Shown one piece after another: positions 18,314 through 27,461 of a DNA stretch of 54,278 nucleotides. Under the pieces are notes generated by a model, which saw only the letters and a list, made by a program, of their open reading frames with translations, made no database searches and had not been told where the DNA came from. Numbering within the stretch: position 1 is the stretch's first letter; every line of letters begins with the position of its first letter. Both the position numbers and the translations under genes were made by a program. This DNA comes from Hyphomicrobiales bacterium (lineage in GTDB: Bacteria > Pseudomonadota > Alphaproteobacteria > Rhizobiales > Aestuariivirgaceae), in assembly GCA_025359045.1 (NCBI GenBank), contig JANYHN010000009.1, forward strand, positions 1 through 54,278, written 5' to 3'.

Positions 18314-18897
18314 GCCTGAGCCGTCGCCTGTTGCTGTTGCAATCGCCTTTGATACATTACGGTAAAGTCAATTGGGTCAAGCATTAGAGGTGGAAAGCCC
18401 CCATTGCGCGTGGCATCTGCCAGTATTTGCCGTGCAAATGGAAACAGCATACGAGGGCATTCAATCAATACTGCTGGGTGCAACAAATTAGCTGGGAAAT
18501 TTTCAAGTCTAAACATACCCGCATAGAGCAGATCAGCTGCAAATATAACTTTTCCGTCAGCCGTTGCCTTGGCATCAAGATGAAGTTCAACTTCGAAATC
18601 TGCCGGTCCCAAGTTGCGCGCATTCACATTTACTGAAATATTGATGTCAGGCTGTTGTTGTTGCGGTGCCAACGAGAGTGGCGCATTAGGATTTTCGAAG
18701 CTCAAATCCTTCAAATATTGGCCAAGAATTTTAAGTGATGGTTGTTGACCTGGCGTAGGCTCGGGAGCAGTGAGCGTTGCCGAGGAAACCTGTGGCTCAA
18801 TTTTTGGAGTTTTTTGACTCTGAGCGGGAGCAGCCTTGCTGCCGTTTGAAGCTTTTGTCGGTGCTTTGCGTGGAGCTGTTTTGAGCGTTTTTGCCAT
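18310..18897 (-). CDS. secB: protein-export chaperone SecB with N-terminal extension
   Basis: SecB holds precursor proteins unfolded and hands them to SecA. The core from about residue 52 ('PSLKILGQYLKDLSFENPNAP') to 'FPPLMLDPIDFTVMYQ' matches SecB well. The first 50 or so residues are a Lys/Ala/Pro/Ser/Thr-rich, probably disordered tail, making the protein 195 residues against roughly 160 in most relatives. The ATG at 18897 has no in-frame Met before the core, so the tail appears to be translated. The C-terminus is Gln/Ala-rich. Confidence 0.93.
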   Translation of the reverse strand: MAKTLKTAPRKAPTKASNGSKAAPAQSQKTPKIEPQVSSATLTAPEPTPGQQPSLKILGQYLKDLSFENPNAPLSLAPQQQQPDINISVNVNARNLGPADFEVELHLDAKATADGKVIFAADLLYAGMFRLENFPANLLHPAVLIECPRMLFPFARQILADATRNGGFPPLMLDPIDFTVMYQRRLQQQQATAQA

Positions 18898-19056
18898 CTT
18901 TGCCTCTGATTCTAGATCCCCTAAGGAAGACCCCTCAATGACAGCTGGCTAACATGAAGCAAGGTCAGCCGCAAGAGTCTGTGGAGCGCCATTGGCAGGC
19001 AGTAATAAACCCCTATATAAGAAGCACCGTTGAGTTTTTTATGAAAATGGAAAGAT

Positions 19057-19743
19057 ATGGAAGTTCTATTTGATCCGATTAATTTTATTCTACTGATTGC
19101 CGCAATAACAGTTCTGTGGTGGCTTAAATCAGTCTTGGGGCAGCACACTGGTTTAGAGCGAACCAGCAAACAGGTTGAAATAATCCCGCCCAGTACTAAA
19201 CTCAACGTGGTGCAGGATAGGCCAATCAAGGACATAACAGAAAATTGGGCACAATATGCCGAGCCAGGCAGTGCATTAAGCGCAGGTTTAGAAACCATTA
19301 GAAAAGCGCAACCTGAATTCAATATCAGGCATTTTCTTGATGGCGCTAAAGCAGCTCACGAAATGATTTTGGTAGCGTTTTCCAAAGGCGACAAAAAATC
19401 ACTGAAGCCGCTTTTAAGCCAGGCCGTTTATGATTCCTTTAAACAAGCGATTGACCAAGATAACATCGCCAATAATACAAAAATATTTAAATTTGTAGGC
19501 ATTAATTTGGCAAATTTGTATTCTGCCGAAGTCGAAAAAAACACCATGGCTCTTGGCATTAAATTTGAAAGTGAAATTATCTCGGCCACCTTGAATGCAA
19601 AAAAAGAAGTTATCGCGGGTGACGAAAAAGCAGTCAGCACGCTAAAAGAATATTGGATATTTGAACGGGATCTCAATGCAAAAGATCCAAATTGGATCTT
19701 GGCTGCTACTCAAGATTCAGATGTAATTGAGCACAACGTATGA
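19057..19743 (+). CDS. Tim44-like domain protein (TimA family)
   Basis: The 228-residue protein has one N-terminal membrane segment ('FILLIAAITVLWWL') followed by a C-terminal Tim44-like domain beginning near residue 90 ('FNIRHFLDGAKAAHEMI') with the typical 'LLSQAVYDSFKQAI' helix. In alphaproteobacteria this gene stands before mltA, as here, and is thought to be an inner-membrane adaptor. It overlaps mltA by 4 bases (ATGA). The usual fxsA neighbour between secB and this gene is absent. Confidence 0.85.
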   Translation: MEVLFDPINFILLIAAITVLWWLKSVLGQHTGLERTSKQVEIIPPSTKLNVVQDRPIKDITENWAQYAEPGSALSAGLETIRKAQPEFNIRHFLDGAKAAHEMILVAFSKGDKKSLKPLLSQAVYDSFKQAIDQDNIANNTKIFKFVGINLANLYSAEVEKNTMALGIKFESEIISATLNAKKEVIAGDEKAVSTLKEYWIFERDLNAKDPNWILAATQDSDVIEHNV

Positions 19744-20849
19744 CACTCAATTCTGCAATGGTTTTACATCAGACATCTTTTTCAGACATTAGGGGGTGGG
19801 CCAGCGATAATCATACAGCAGCATTAGCGACCTTTAAGAGATCCCATGATGAAATACGAAAAACCGCCCATGGCTTCAAACGTGAAGTTCAGTTTGGCGG
19901 CACACTTCAAGATTGGCTGGCTATTTCTGAGATAGCTTTTGAAACGACTGATGCACGAGAATTTTTTGAAACTTACTTTACACCTTGCGAAGTTTGTGAT
20001 CCTGTTCGTTCCGAGGGCTTGTTCACTGGTTATTATGAACCAGAAGCGGCAGGCAGTCTTATACAGACCCAAGAATATCAGGTTCCAATTTACCGCAAAC
20101 CGCCTGAACTCGTCGCACTCGATATCGAAATCCAAACGACTATAGGTCTTGCTTATGGTGTTATCAATAACGGCAATGCAGCAGGATTCTACACACGCAA
20201 ACAAATTGAAAACGGCTCGCTTCTAAATCGAGATCTCGAAATAGTGTGGCTTAAAAGCTGGGTCGACGCTTTTTTTATTCATATCCAAGGGTCAGGACGG
20301 ATTCTTTTGGAAGATGGCGGCGTGATTAGACTGGCCTACGCTGGCAAGAACGGCCAGCCCTACACTGGCATTGGCGGCGTCCTTTTAAAGCGCGGCATTG
20401 GAACTCCTGAAACCATGTCGATGCAAGTTCTCAGAGAGTGGATGGCTTCAAACCCTGACGAAGCTCGCGCCTTAATGTGGGAAAACAATTCGTTTATTTT
20501 TTTCCGCGATATTGCAGTACCCAACGATAAATTAGGTGCCTTGGGAGCACAGCAAGTTCACCTCACTCCTCTGAGGAGTCTTGCAGTAGACCGATCAATT
20601 TGGATGTTTGGAACACCGATCTGGCTTGACACTGCAACTCCCCCAGAGTCTCCAAAAGGCTCTGAGCCTTTTCGTCATTTGATGGTTGCCCAAGATACCG
20701 GCACAGCCATTCGGGGTTATGTCAGGGGGGATGTCTATTGGGGGTGGGGTAACGAAGCAACTCTAATTGCTGGCAATATGAAGAGCCCGGGCCGTATGGT
20801 GGTTTTACTTCCGAATGCCTTAGCTAAAAGGCAGGCTAAAAAAATATGA
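19740..20849 (+). CDS. mltA: membrane-bound lytic murein transglycosylase A (MltA) family
   Basis: MltA cleaves peptidoglycan to 1,6-anhydromuropeptides. The 369-residue protein has 'GLFTGYYEPEAAGSL' (about residue 96), 'FFIHIQGSGRILLEDGG', 'YAGKNGQPYTGIGG', and the 3D domain near the C-terminus 'VAQDTGTAIRG' with its catalytic-type aspartate. No signal peptide or lipobox is visible at this start, and the upstream frame is taken by the Tim44 gene. Export is therefore unexplained. It overlaps both neighbours by 4 bases. Confidence 0.93.
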   Translation: MTLNSAMVLHQTSFSDIRGWASDNHTAALATFKRSHDEIRKTAHGFKREVQFGGTLQDWLAISEIAFETTDAREFFETYFTPCEVCDPVRSEGLFTGYYEPEAAGSLIQTQEYQVPIYRKPPELVALDIEIQTTIGLAYGVINNGNAAGFYTRKQIENGSLLNRDLEIVWLKSWVDAFFIHIQGSGRILLEDGGVIRLAYAGKNGQPYTGIGGVLLKRGIGTPETMSMQVLREWMASNPDEARALMWENNSFIFFRDIAVPNDKLGALGAQQVHLTPLRSLAVDRSIWMFGTPIWLDTATPPESPKGSEPFRHLMVAQDTGTAIRGYVRGDVYWGWGNEATLIAGNMKSPGRMVVLLPNALAKRQAKKI

Positions 20850-21439
20850 GTCGCAAAAACATCGGTGTACCCGATCTCGATTTATGGGACGAGGTAAAAA
20901 AAGCAGTGAGCCCACTGGGCAGGCGCAAAGCTATGAAATCAAAGCCGCGTCTTATTGAAGTATCAAAACCAGTGCTCCAAGTCCCTCGTGTCGAAATATA
21001 TCCCAGCACTTTCATTTTACCCAAGACGGCACTGACAAGTCACCCTCCTGCTATATCAAGCTTTGATCGTCGTACTGCTCAGCGTCTGGGTCGTGGCAGT
21101 GTGGAACCGGAAGCAAGAATCGATCTTCATGGTGAGAATCTTGAAACCGCGAGATATGCGCTTCTTAACTTCATTTATCGCCAGCGTCACTTTGGAAATA
21201 GATTGGTGTTGGTGATCACGGGAAAAGGCTCATCGCCTTTTGCAAGGCACACATTGCATGGACACAGCCATTTTCACACCCCTGAACGCGAGGGAAAATT
21301 GCGCCGCGAAGTTCCGATATGGTTTCACGATGCGGAATTTCGCAAGCATATTATCGGCTTTCAACCAGCTCATCCCCGCCATGGCGGGGGCGGAGCGTTT
21401 TACGTCAAGCTGCGACGGATAACTGGCGACATTGAATGA
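20846..21439 (+). CDS. Smr/MutS2-domain protein
   Basis: The 197-residue protein has a basic N-terminal half and a C-terminal Smr domain with 'RIDLHGENLETARYALLNFI' and 'LVLVITGKGSSPFARHTLHG'. Smr domains are small nucleases or nucleic-acid binders; stand-alone forms act on DNA or on collided-ribosome mRNA in other bacteria, and the role here is not known. It is coupled by ATGA overlaps to mltA and to the XRE regulator. Confidence 0.9.
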   Translation: MSRKNIGVPDLDLWDEVKKAVSPLGRRKAMKSKPRLIEVSKPVLQVPRVEIYPSTFILPKTALTSHPPAISSFDRRTAQRLGRGSVEPEARIDLHGENLETARYALLNFIYRQRHFGNRLVLVITGKGSSPFARHTLHGHSHFHTPEREGKLRREVPIWFHDAEFRKHIIGFQPAHPRHGGGGAFYVKLRRITGDIE

Positions 21440-21795
21440 CGCCGTTCGGTGCCAAATTGAGGGAGTTGCGCAAGGGGCGGAATATGACTTTGGCTCAAAT
21501 GGCCAAAGCCATCAATGTTTCAAGCGCTTACCTTTCTGCATTGGAACACGGCAAACGCGGAAGACCCTCCTGGCACTTGGTTCAGGCAATCATTTCATAT
21601 TTGAACATTATATGGGATGAAGCCGAAGAGCTTATGCGTCTTTCCCGCGTCTCGCATCCGCGTGTAACCATCGACACGTCTGGTCTTGAACCAGAAGCAA
21701 CTGAATTGGCCAATCAACTTGCAAAATCTATTAGCAAAATTGAACCAAGCTTAATTCGTGAAATCCTGAAACTCCTAAAATCAAAACCTAACTAA
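21436..21795 (+). CDS. XRE-family helix-turn-helix regulator
   Basis: The 119-residue protein has a Cro/CI helix-turn-helix in residues 5-60 ('[17 protein letters not shown]' then '[19 protein letters not shown]') and a short C-terminal helical part. It ends the Tim44-mltA-Smr chain with a 4-base overlap and belongs to the conserved cluster of this order, in which gyrB often follows. Here ahcY follows instead. Its targets are unknown. Confidence 0.88.
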   Translation: MTPFGAKLRELRKGRNMTLAQMAKAINVSSAYLSALEHGKRGRPSWHLVQAIISYLNIIWDEAEELMRLSRVSHPRVTIDTSGLEPEATELANQLAKSISKIEPSLIREILKLLKSKPN

Positions 21796-21892
21796 GTATA
21801 TAAAGATATCTTTATATGGTTGTTGCGGCCAAAATCCTTTCATGCTATCGGCAGCCATCCAACCAATGTTAGAAATCATTAGGAGACCAATA

Positions 21893-23299
21893 ATGGCTGC
21901 ATTCTCAGATTACATCGTAAAAGACATCAAACTTGCTGATTGGGGCCGCAAAGAACTTATAATGGCAGAAATGGAAATGCCAGGCTTGATGTCAACGAGA
22001 ACTGAGTTTGAAAATGTGCAGCCATTGAAGGGCGCGCGGATTTCAGGATCCTTGCATATGACGATTCAAACCGCGGTGCTTATCGAAACGTTGAAACATC
22101 TGGGCGCTGATATCCGCTGGGCCTCCTGCAATATTTTTTCAACGCAAGACCACGCCGCCGCTGCAATCGCAGCCTCAGGCATCCCCGTATTTGCCGTCAA
22201 AGGCGAATCTCTTAAGGAATATTGGGAATACACTGCCAAAATATTCGAATGGCCCGATCATCAGCCATCCAATATGATTTTGGACGACGGCGGCGACGCG
22301 ACACTTTATATTTTGCTCGGCGAAAAGGCTGAAAAGAACCCGGCGCTTATTGCAAAGCCAACCAGTGAAGAAGAAGAATACCTTTATGCTGAAATCGCCA
22401 AACGCATCAAGAATCAGCCTGGTTGGTTTGCAAAACAACGCGCCGCAATTATTGGCGTAACCGAAGAAACCACAACTGGCGTTCATAGGCTCTATGAAAT
22501 TCAGAAAAAAGGCGAGCTTCCGTTCCCGGCGATCAATGTGAACGACTCCGTCACCAAATCCAAATTCGATAATAAATATGGTTGCCGCGAATCGCTGGTT
22601 GACGCAATCCGCCGCGGCACTGACGTGATGATGGCTGGTAAAATTGCGGTTGTATGCGGCTATGGCGACGTGGGCAAAGGCTCAGCCGATTCTCTTCGTG
22701 GAGCTGGTGCTCGAGTCATTGTCACAGAAGTTGATCCAATCTGCGCACTACAGGCCGCCATGGACGGCTATGATGTGCAAACCTTGCAGGATGCGTTAGC
22801 AACCGCCGACATCTATGTAACAGCAACGGGAAACAAAGACGTTATCACCGTTGATGATATGCGCCTCATGAAAGACATGGCGATTGTTTGCAATATTGGT
22901 CACTTCGATAATGAAATCGAAGTTGCTCAATTGAAGAACTTCAAATGGACGAACGTGAAACCACAGGTCGATATCGTTGAATTCCCTAAAGGCAACCGCA
23001 TCATCCTTCTCTCGGAAGGCCGCCTCGTAAATCTGGGCAACGCCACAGGTCACCCCAGCTTTGTGATGTCAGCATCCTTTACCAACCAAACATTGGCGCA
23101 GATCGAGCTTTATACAAACAAAGGCAACGGCAAATACCAAAATGAAGTCTATGTTTTGCCCAAGCATCTAGACGAAAAAGTTGCCAGACTTCACCTTGGC
23201 AAACTCGGTGTTAAATTGACAACACTGAACCCAGAACAAGCCAGTTATATTGGCGTGACCCAAAACGGCCCGTTCAAAAAAGAAACCTATCGCTATTAA
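21893..23299 (+). CDS. ahcY: S-adenosylhomocysteinase
   Basis: AhcY hydrolyses S-adenosylhomocysteine to adenosine and homocysteine, with bound NAD. From ATG 21893 the protein has 468 residues, starting '[20 protein letters not shown]'. It shows '[15 protein letters not shown]', the NAD-binding '[18 protein letters not shown]', and the C-terminal '[10 protein letters not shown]' ending in K-x-x-x-Y-R-Y. AGGAGA lies five bases upstream; the earlier in-frame start at 21842 lacks a site and adds unrelated residues. A strong terminator follows. Confidence 0.97.
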   Translation: MAAFSDYIVKDIKLADWGRKELIMAEMEMPGLMSTRTEFENVQPLKGARISGSLHMTIQTAVLIETLKHLGADIRWASCNIFSTQDHAAAAIAASGIPVFAVKGESLKEYWEYTAKIFEWPDHQPSNMILDDGGDATLYILLGEKAEKNPALIAKPTSEEEEYLYAEIAKRIKNQPGWFAKQRAAIIGVTEETTTGVHRLYEIQKKGELPFPAINVNDSVTKSKFDNKYGCRESLVDAIRRGTDVMMAGKIAVVCGYGDVGKGSADSLRGAGARVIVTEVDPICALQAAMDGYDVQTLQDALATADIYVTATGNKDVITVDDMRLMKDMAIVCNIGHFDNEIEVAQLKNFKWTNVKPQVDIVEFPKGNRIILLSEGRLVNLGNATGHPSFVMSASFTNQTLAQIELYTNKGNGKYQNEVYVLPKHLDEKVARLHLGKLGVKLTTLNPEQASYIGVTQNGPFKKETYRY

Positions 23300-23320
23300 T
23301 TGGTAGAAAATCTTCAACAG

Positions 23321-23357
23321 AAAGCCTGCTTTTGGGAATTCCCGAAGCAGGCTTTTT
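23321..23357 (+). terminator. rho-independent terminator after ahcY
   Basis: An 11-base stem (23321-23331, AAAGCCTGCTT) pairs exactly with 23345-23355 and runs into a T tract. The loop holds GGGAATTCCC, itself a palindrome. It separates ahcY from divL, whose GTG start lies 35 bases further on. Confidence 0.9.
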
Positions 23358-23391
23358 GCGTCTATATCATGGCCGGGCAGGGGCGTGATTC

Positions 23392-25896
23392 GTGGAAGCC
23401 GCAGGATTGGCAGAAAACAGGTTTCAAGGGCGAGATAAGACGAGAAGCAGAAAACAACATCGTATGTTGTTTCTTGCAACCTCTCTGACTGCTTTTATAG
23501 CGTTGGATGTTCAAGTTGCCAAAGCCGATGCAATTTTTCAGGAGGTTTCGAGCCTGCTTGGAACTTTAGCCGGGTTAGCAATTTTAGGGTCGGGCTTTTT
23601 CATCTATCGGCACTACCGAAAACTTAGACAGAGCGAAGAATCGATAAGACGCAAGTTGGTTGATTTGGAACGCCAGCTCAATGAATCGGAGGCTGCAATT
23701 GAGTCCGAACCTCAAATTTTAGTGGCGTGGCGCGGACTCAATTGGGCACCAGAGCGTATCACAGGACGCATTCACGAGCTCAAAAGTATTCCAACAAAAC
23801 TGGAAGATTTTACACACTTTCGTAAGTGGCTTGAAAACGATTCTGCCGTTATCCTAGAAGACGTCGTAAGAAATTTGCGCGAAACTGGCGGCGGATTTAA
23901 TATTGCAATTAAAACATTTGACGGTGACTTGCTCGAGGCGGCAGGGCGTGCAGCAGCTGGTCTTGCAACGCTCCGCTTGAGGCCATTATCCGGCGAGCGG
24001 CGTGTTGCAAGTGAAACGGATTACGACGCTCATAAGCTGGTCAAACAGGTAGAGCGCCTAAGTGCCATACTTGATGCAGCACCGTTTCCAATTTGGATTA
24101 ATGATAAATCGGGTAGCATTGGATGGGTTAATCAGGCCTATGTGCGGGCAACAGAAGCGCCAGACAGTAATGATGTAATAAAACAAAAAATCCAAATCGC
24201 AAAACTCGAAACGATAGACCGTAGGAATGCAGACATAAAAACAGGTTTGATTGGCAGAGCTCACGCAGTTCAATCAGGGAAATTGAAAGCCTATAATATT
24301 TTTCAATCTGAATTAAGTGTTGGTCAGGCGGGCTATGCAATTGATGTAACGGCGATTGAGCAAATTGAAAAAGAGCTTGAACGCCACGTAAATGCACATG
24401 CCTCAACGCTTGATAAGTTGAATACAGCAATCGCAATATTTGGTCCCGATCAAAGATTAAGGTTCTTCAATCAAGCCTATGTCGAGTTATGGCAGTTAGA
24501 TGAAACATGGCTACAAACTGAACCGAGTGATGGTGAAATTCTGGATCGCCTGCGGGCAAAACGTGATTTACCTGAAGAAGTAAACTACCGTGAATGGCGC
24601 GCCAAGCAGCTAGCTGCTTATACAAATCTCGAATTCAGAGAAGCGTATTGGTATCTCCCCGACGGTCGTTCATTGAGAGTGATTTGTGAACAACACCCAT
24701 TCGGCGGCGTAACTTACCTCTACGAAAACCTCACAAAAGAATATCAACTTGAGAGTAAGTACAATGAGCTGTTTGACGTTCAACGTGAAACACTCGATAA
24801 CCTAGCAGAAGCTATTGCTCTCTCTGGGCCTGACGGTAGGTTGAAACTATTCAATCCAGCCTTTATGCGGTTTTGGTCGCTTGATAGTCAATTTCTCGCG
24901 GGCAAACCTCACGTTGAAGATATTGCACAACTCACAAGTCTAAGTTCAGACGCAAGAGCAGGCTGGCAAGACATCAAGTTTGGAGTCACTGGTATTGAAG
25001 CAAATCGAAAACACCACGAAGGCAGAATGAATCAGGATGGCAGAGTTTTACGTTACCGCGCTGTTCCATTGCCAGACGGTAACGCGCTTATCACCTTCAC
25101 CGATATTTCTGATAGCGTAAAAGCCGAACAAGCGCTCAGGGATCGTGCCGAAGCGCTAGAAGCCGCAGACCGCCTGAAAAACAGCATTCTAACAAATGTC
25201 TCATATGAAGTTCGCACACCACTCACCAGCATTGTAGGCTTTGCCGAAACATTGGAATATGGCATTGCTGGGCCACTTACTGCCAAACAGCGCGAATATG
25301 TTTTAGACATTCGAAAATCATCCGAAGACCTCAAGACAATTATCGACGGAATCATCGACTTGTCGGCGATTGACGCAGGGCAGATGGAGTTGAAGCTTTC
25401 GGAAATTGATATCGGTGATCTCCTTACTTCCGCTGCTGAAAGGCTTTCGCCAATATTAGAAAAACGAAAGTTGACAGTTGAAATTGAACTGTCCAATGAC
25501 ATCAAGAATATGATTGGTGACCCAGCGCGTCTTGAACAAGTATTAGTTCACTTGCTGTCAAACGCTGCGGGTTTTTCAAAACTTGGAAGCACTATTCAAA
25601 TGGGCGCACGCAAACAAGCGCAAAATATTCAGCTGTGGGTGGCTGACAATGGCCGAGGCATTGAACCTGAACTCCAAAGAAAGGTTTTTGACAGGTTCCA
25701 AGCTAAGCCTTCCGCCGGCAGTCATCGTGGGCCGGGACTGGGCTTAGCTCTGGTTAAAAGCTTTACTGAACTTCACGGCGGAAAAGTTTCGTTGGTTTCA
25801 AAACTAGAGCATGGAACAACGGTGATCTGTACTTTGCCAATCAGCGGACCGCGTAAATCGGCTACAGCATCGAGCAACCGAAACTTCGCCGCATGA
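23392..25896 (+). CDS. divL: DivL-type PAS sensor kinase with Tyr at the phospho-acceptor site
   Basis: The 834-residue protein has a membrane segment near residues 50-67, several PAS domains (about residues 220-590), a dimerisation helix and an ATPase domain. The H-box reads 'SYEVRTPLTSIVGFAETLE' with Tyr605 in place of histidine, the defining feature of DivL. The ATPase part is intact: N-box 'LEQVLVHLLSNAAGFSK', 'VADNGRGIEP' and 'GPGLGLALVKSF'. In Caulobacter DivL binds DivK and steers CckA and so CtrA activity. The CtrA-like boxes at the origin fit that circuit. The start is GTG; a later start before the membrane segment is possible. Confidence 0.88.
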   Translation: MEAAGLAENRFQGRDKTRSRKQHRMLFLATSLTAFIALDVQVAKADAIFQEVSSLLGTLAGLAILGSGFFIYRHYRKLRQSEESIRRKLVDLERQLNESEAAIESEPQILVAWRGLNWAPERITGRIHELKSIPTKLEDFTHFRKWLENDSAVILEDVVRNLRETGGGFNIAIKTFDGDLLEAAGRAAAGLATLRLRPLSGERRVASETDYDAHKLVKQVERLSAILDAAPFPIWINDKSGSIGWVNQAYVRATEAPDSNDVIKQKIQIAKLETIDRRNADIKTGLIGRAHAVQSGKLKAYNIFQSELSVGQAGYAIDVTAIEQIEKELERHVNAHASTLDKLNTAIAIFGPDQRLRFFNQAYVELWQLDETWLQTEPSDGEILDRLRAKRDLPEEVNYREWRAKQLAAYTNLEFREAYWYLPDGRSLRVICEQHPFGGVTYLYENLTKEYQLESKYNELFDVQRETLDNLAEAIALSGPDGRLKLFNPAFMRFWSLDSQFLAGKPHVEDIAQLTSLSSDARAGWQDIKFGVTGIEANRKHHEGRMNQDGRVLRYRAVPLPDGNALITFTDISDSVKAEQALRDRAEALEAADRLKNSILTNVSYEVRTPLTSIVGFAETLEYGIAGPLTAKQREYVLDIRKSSEDLKTIIDGIIDLSAIDAGQMELKLSEIDIGDLLTSAAERLSPILEKRKLTVEIELSNDIKNMIGDPARLEQVLVHLLSNAAGFSKLGSTIQMGARKQAQNIQLWVADNGRGIEPELQRKVFDRFQAKPSAGSHRGPGLGLALVKSFTELHGGKVSLVSKLEHGTTVICTLPISGPRKSATASSNRNFAA

Positions 25897-27461
25897 CAAT
25901 TTCAATGATGCAAACGATAGTTTCTAGCTCTCAAACCGAAACCGAAAATTTTGCAAAAATGCTGTCCCTTTGGTCGAGGCCAGGCCAAGTCATAGCGTTG
26001 GAGGGTGAACTTGGCTCGGGAAAATCAACCTTCGCCCGCGCCTTTATAAAAGCCTTGGCCAAAACAGGTGATATTTTTGATGTACCAAGCCCAAGCTTCT
26101 CGCTGATTCAAATCTATGATAACACGCGTGTGCCGATCGCTCATATTGATCTCTATCGTTTGAAAACTGCTCAGGAAGTGGAGGATCTAGGACTGAGCGA
26201 ACTTCTAACACAGCATGCATTATTAATTGAATGGTCAGAGCGATTAAGCCAAGCCTTGGGGTCTTCTACACTCACACTGAGTTTCTCTGGCAGCGGCAAC
26301 ATACGTGAAATTAACATTAAAGCTGAAGGTTTATGGGTTGGGGCTTTCGACCGAAATGAAACAATCAAGTCATTTCTGAACTTCCATGGTTACGGAACTG
26401 CCGTGCGAGAATTTTTTGAAGGTGACGCATCTTCAAGGCGCTACGAGAAGCTGCATAAGGATGGCAAACAGGTTTTGCTTATGGATATGCCTCAACGCCC
26501 CGATGGGCCACCTGTAAAGAGCGGCAAGCCTTATAGTCAAATTGCGCATCTTGCAGAAAATATAAAATCTGTTGTTTGCGTGAATAGCTTTCTTAATCTG
26601 TTAGGTGGTTACAGCACCCCGAAAATATTGGGTTTTGACTATGACAATGGACTTGCCATCATTGAAGATTTAGGTAGCAATGTATTTGGAGAAATGTTGC
26701 TAGCAGGCCACGACATGACCGATCCGATGCTCGCAGCAGCAGAGCTTCTGGCAGATATTGGTCATAGTTCACACACTGACAATTTAAATTTTTCACAGCT
26801 GGATTCATATACGATTCCACCTTACGACGAAGAGGCGTTACTGATTGAAACTGAATTATTACCCAAATGGTTCTGGCCATATATAAGTAACACTGAGCCA
26901 CCTGATGAAGTGGTTACATCATTTGAGTTGCAATGGAAAAAAATACTTCCTAAGGCCAAACAAAAATCACCGCAAATTGTGATGCGAGATTTTCATTCCC
27001 CCAATCTTTTGTGGATCCCAGAACGCAAAGGAATTTTGCGTGTAGGATTAATTGATACCCAAGATGCTGTCATGGGTCATGCGGCCTATGATCTTATGTC
27101 GCTGATCCAAGATGCCCGTGTTGACATTCCTGACAGACTAGCAAAGCAAACCTTTGAACACTATATCGCTTTACGTAAGGCAAAACCCAATTTCATGACC
27201 GACTCTCAATCAGTCGCAAACAAAGATGAATTTTCTGAAACCGAATTTAGAACGGCCTACGCAATATTGGGCGCTCAACGCGCCACAAAAATTCTTGGCA
27301 TTTTTGCCAGACTGAACAAACGCGACGGCAAACCTGCTTATCTCAAACACATGCCGCGTGTATCGCGTTATCTCGTTGAGAACCTTGAACACCCCGCACT
27401 TGCAGAATTAAAACAGTGGTATCTCAGTTATCTTCCGGAAGCTTTGGCGGTTAATCCTTGA
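25893..27461 (+). CDS. fusion of TsaE (t6A synthesis ATPase) and AmgK-like sugar kinase
   Basis: Residues 1 to about 150 are TsaE, with P-loop 'ALEGELGSGKSTFARAFIKA' and 'SPSFSLIQIY', which supports threonylcarbamoyl (t6A37) modification of tRNA. From about residue 165 an aminoglycoside-phosphotransferase fold follows, with catalytic 'VMRDFHSPNLLW' and 'GLIDTQDAVMGHAAYDLMSL'. This second half resembles AmgK, the anomeric MurNAc/GlcNAc kinase. The next gene, MurU-like, would use the sugar 1-phosphate, so the second half probably serves peptidoglycan recycling. I recall such fusions from rhizobial genomes. It overlaps divL and the next gene by 3-4 bases. Confidence 0.87.
   Translation: MTISMMQTIVSSSQTETENFAKMLSLWSRPGQVIALEGELGSGKSTFARAFIKALAKTGDIFDVPSPSFSLIQIYDNTRVPIAHIDLYRLKTAQEVEDLGLSELLTQHALLIEWSERLSQALGSSTLTLSFSGSGNIREINIKAEGLWVGAFDRNETIKSFLNFHGYGTAVREFFEGDASSRRYEKLHKDGKQVLLMDMPQRPDGPPVKSGKPYSQIAHLAENIKSVVCVNSFLNLLGGYSTPKILGFDYDNGLAIIEDLGSNVFGEMLLAGHDMTDPMLAAAELLADIGHSSHTDNLNFSQLDSYTIPPYDEEALLIETELLPKWFWPYISNTEPPDEVVTSFELQWKKILPKAKQKSPQIVMRDFHSPNLLWIPERKGILRVGLIDTQDAVMGHAAYDLMSLIQDARVDIPDRLAKQTFEHYIALRKAKPNFMTDSQSVANKDEFSETEFRTAYAILGAQRATKILGIFARLNKRDGKPAYLKHMPRVSRYLVENLEHPALAELKQWYLSYLPEALAVNP

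Noticed and set aside
21796..21892. Possible SAH riboswitch before ahcY
   Set aside because: The 97 bases show no convincing conserved core or pseudoknot, only an ordinary ribosome site; known SAH riboswitches are mostly from other groups.
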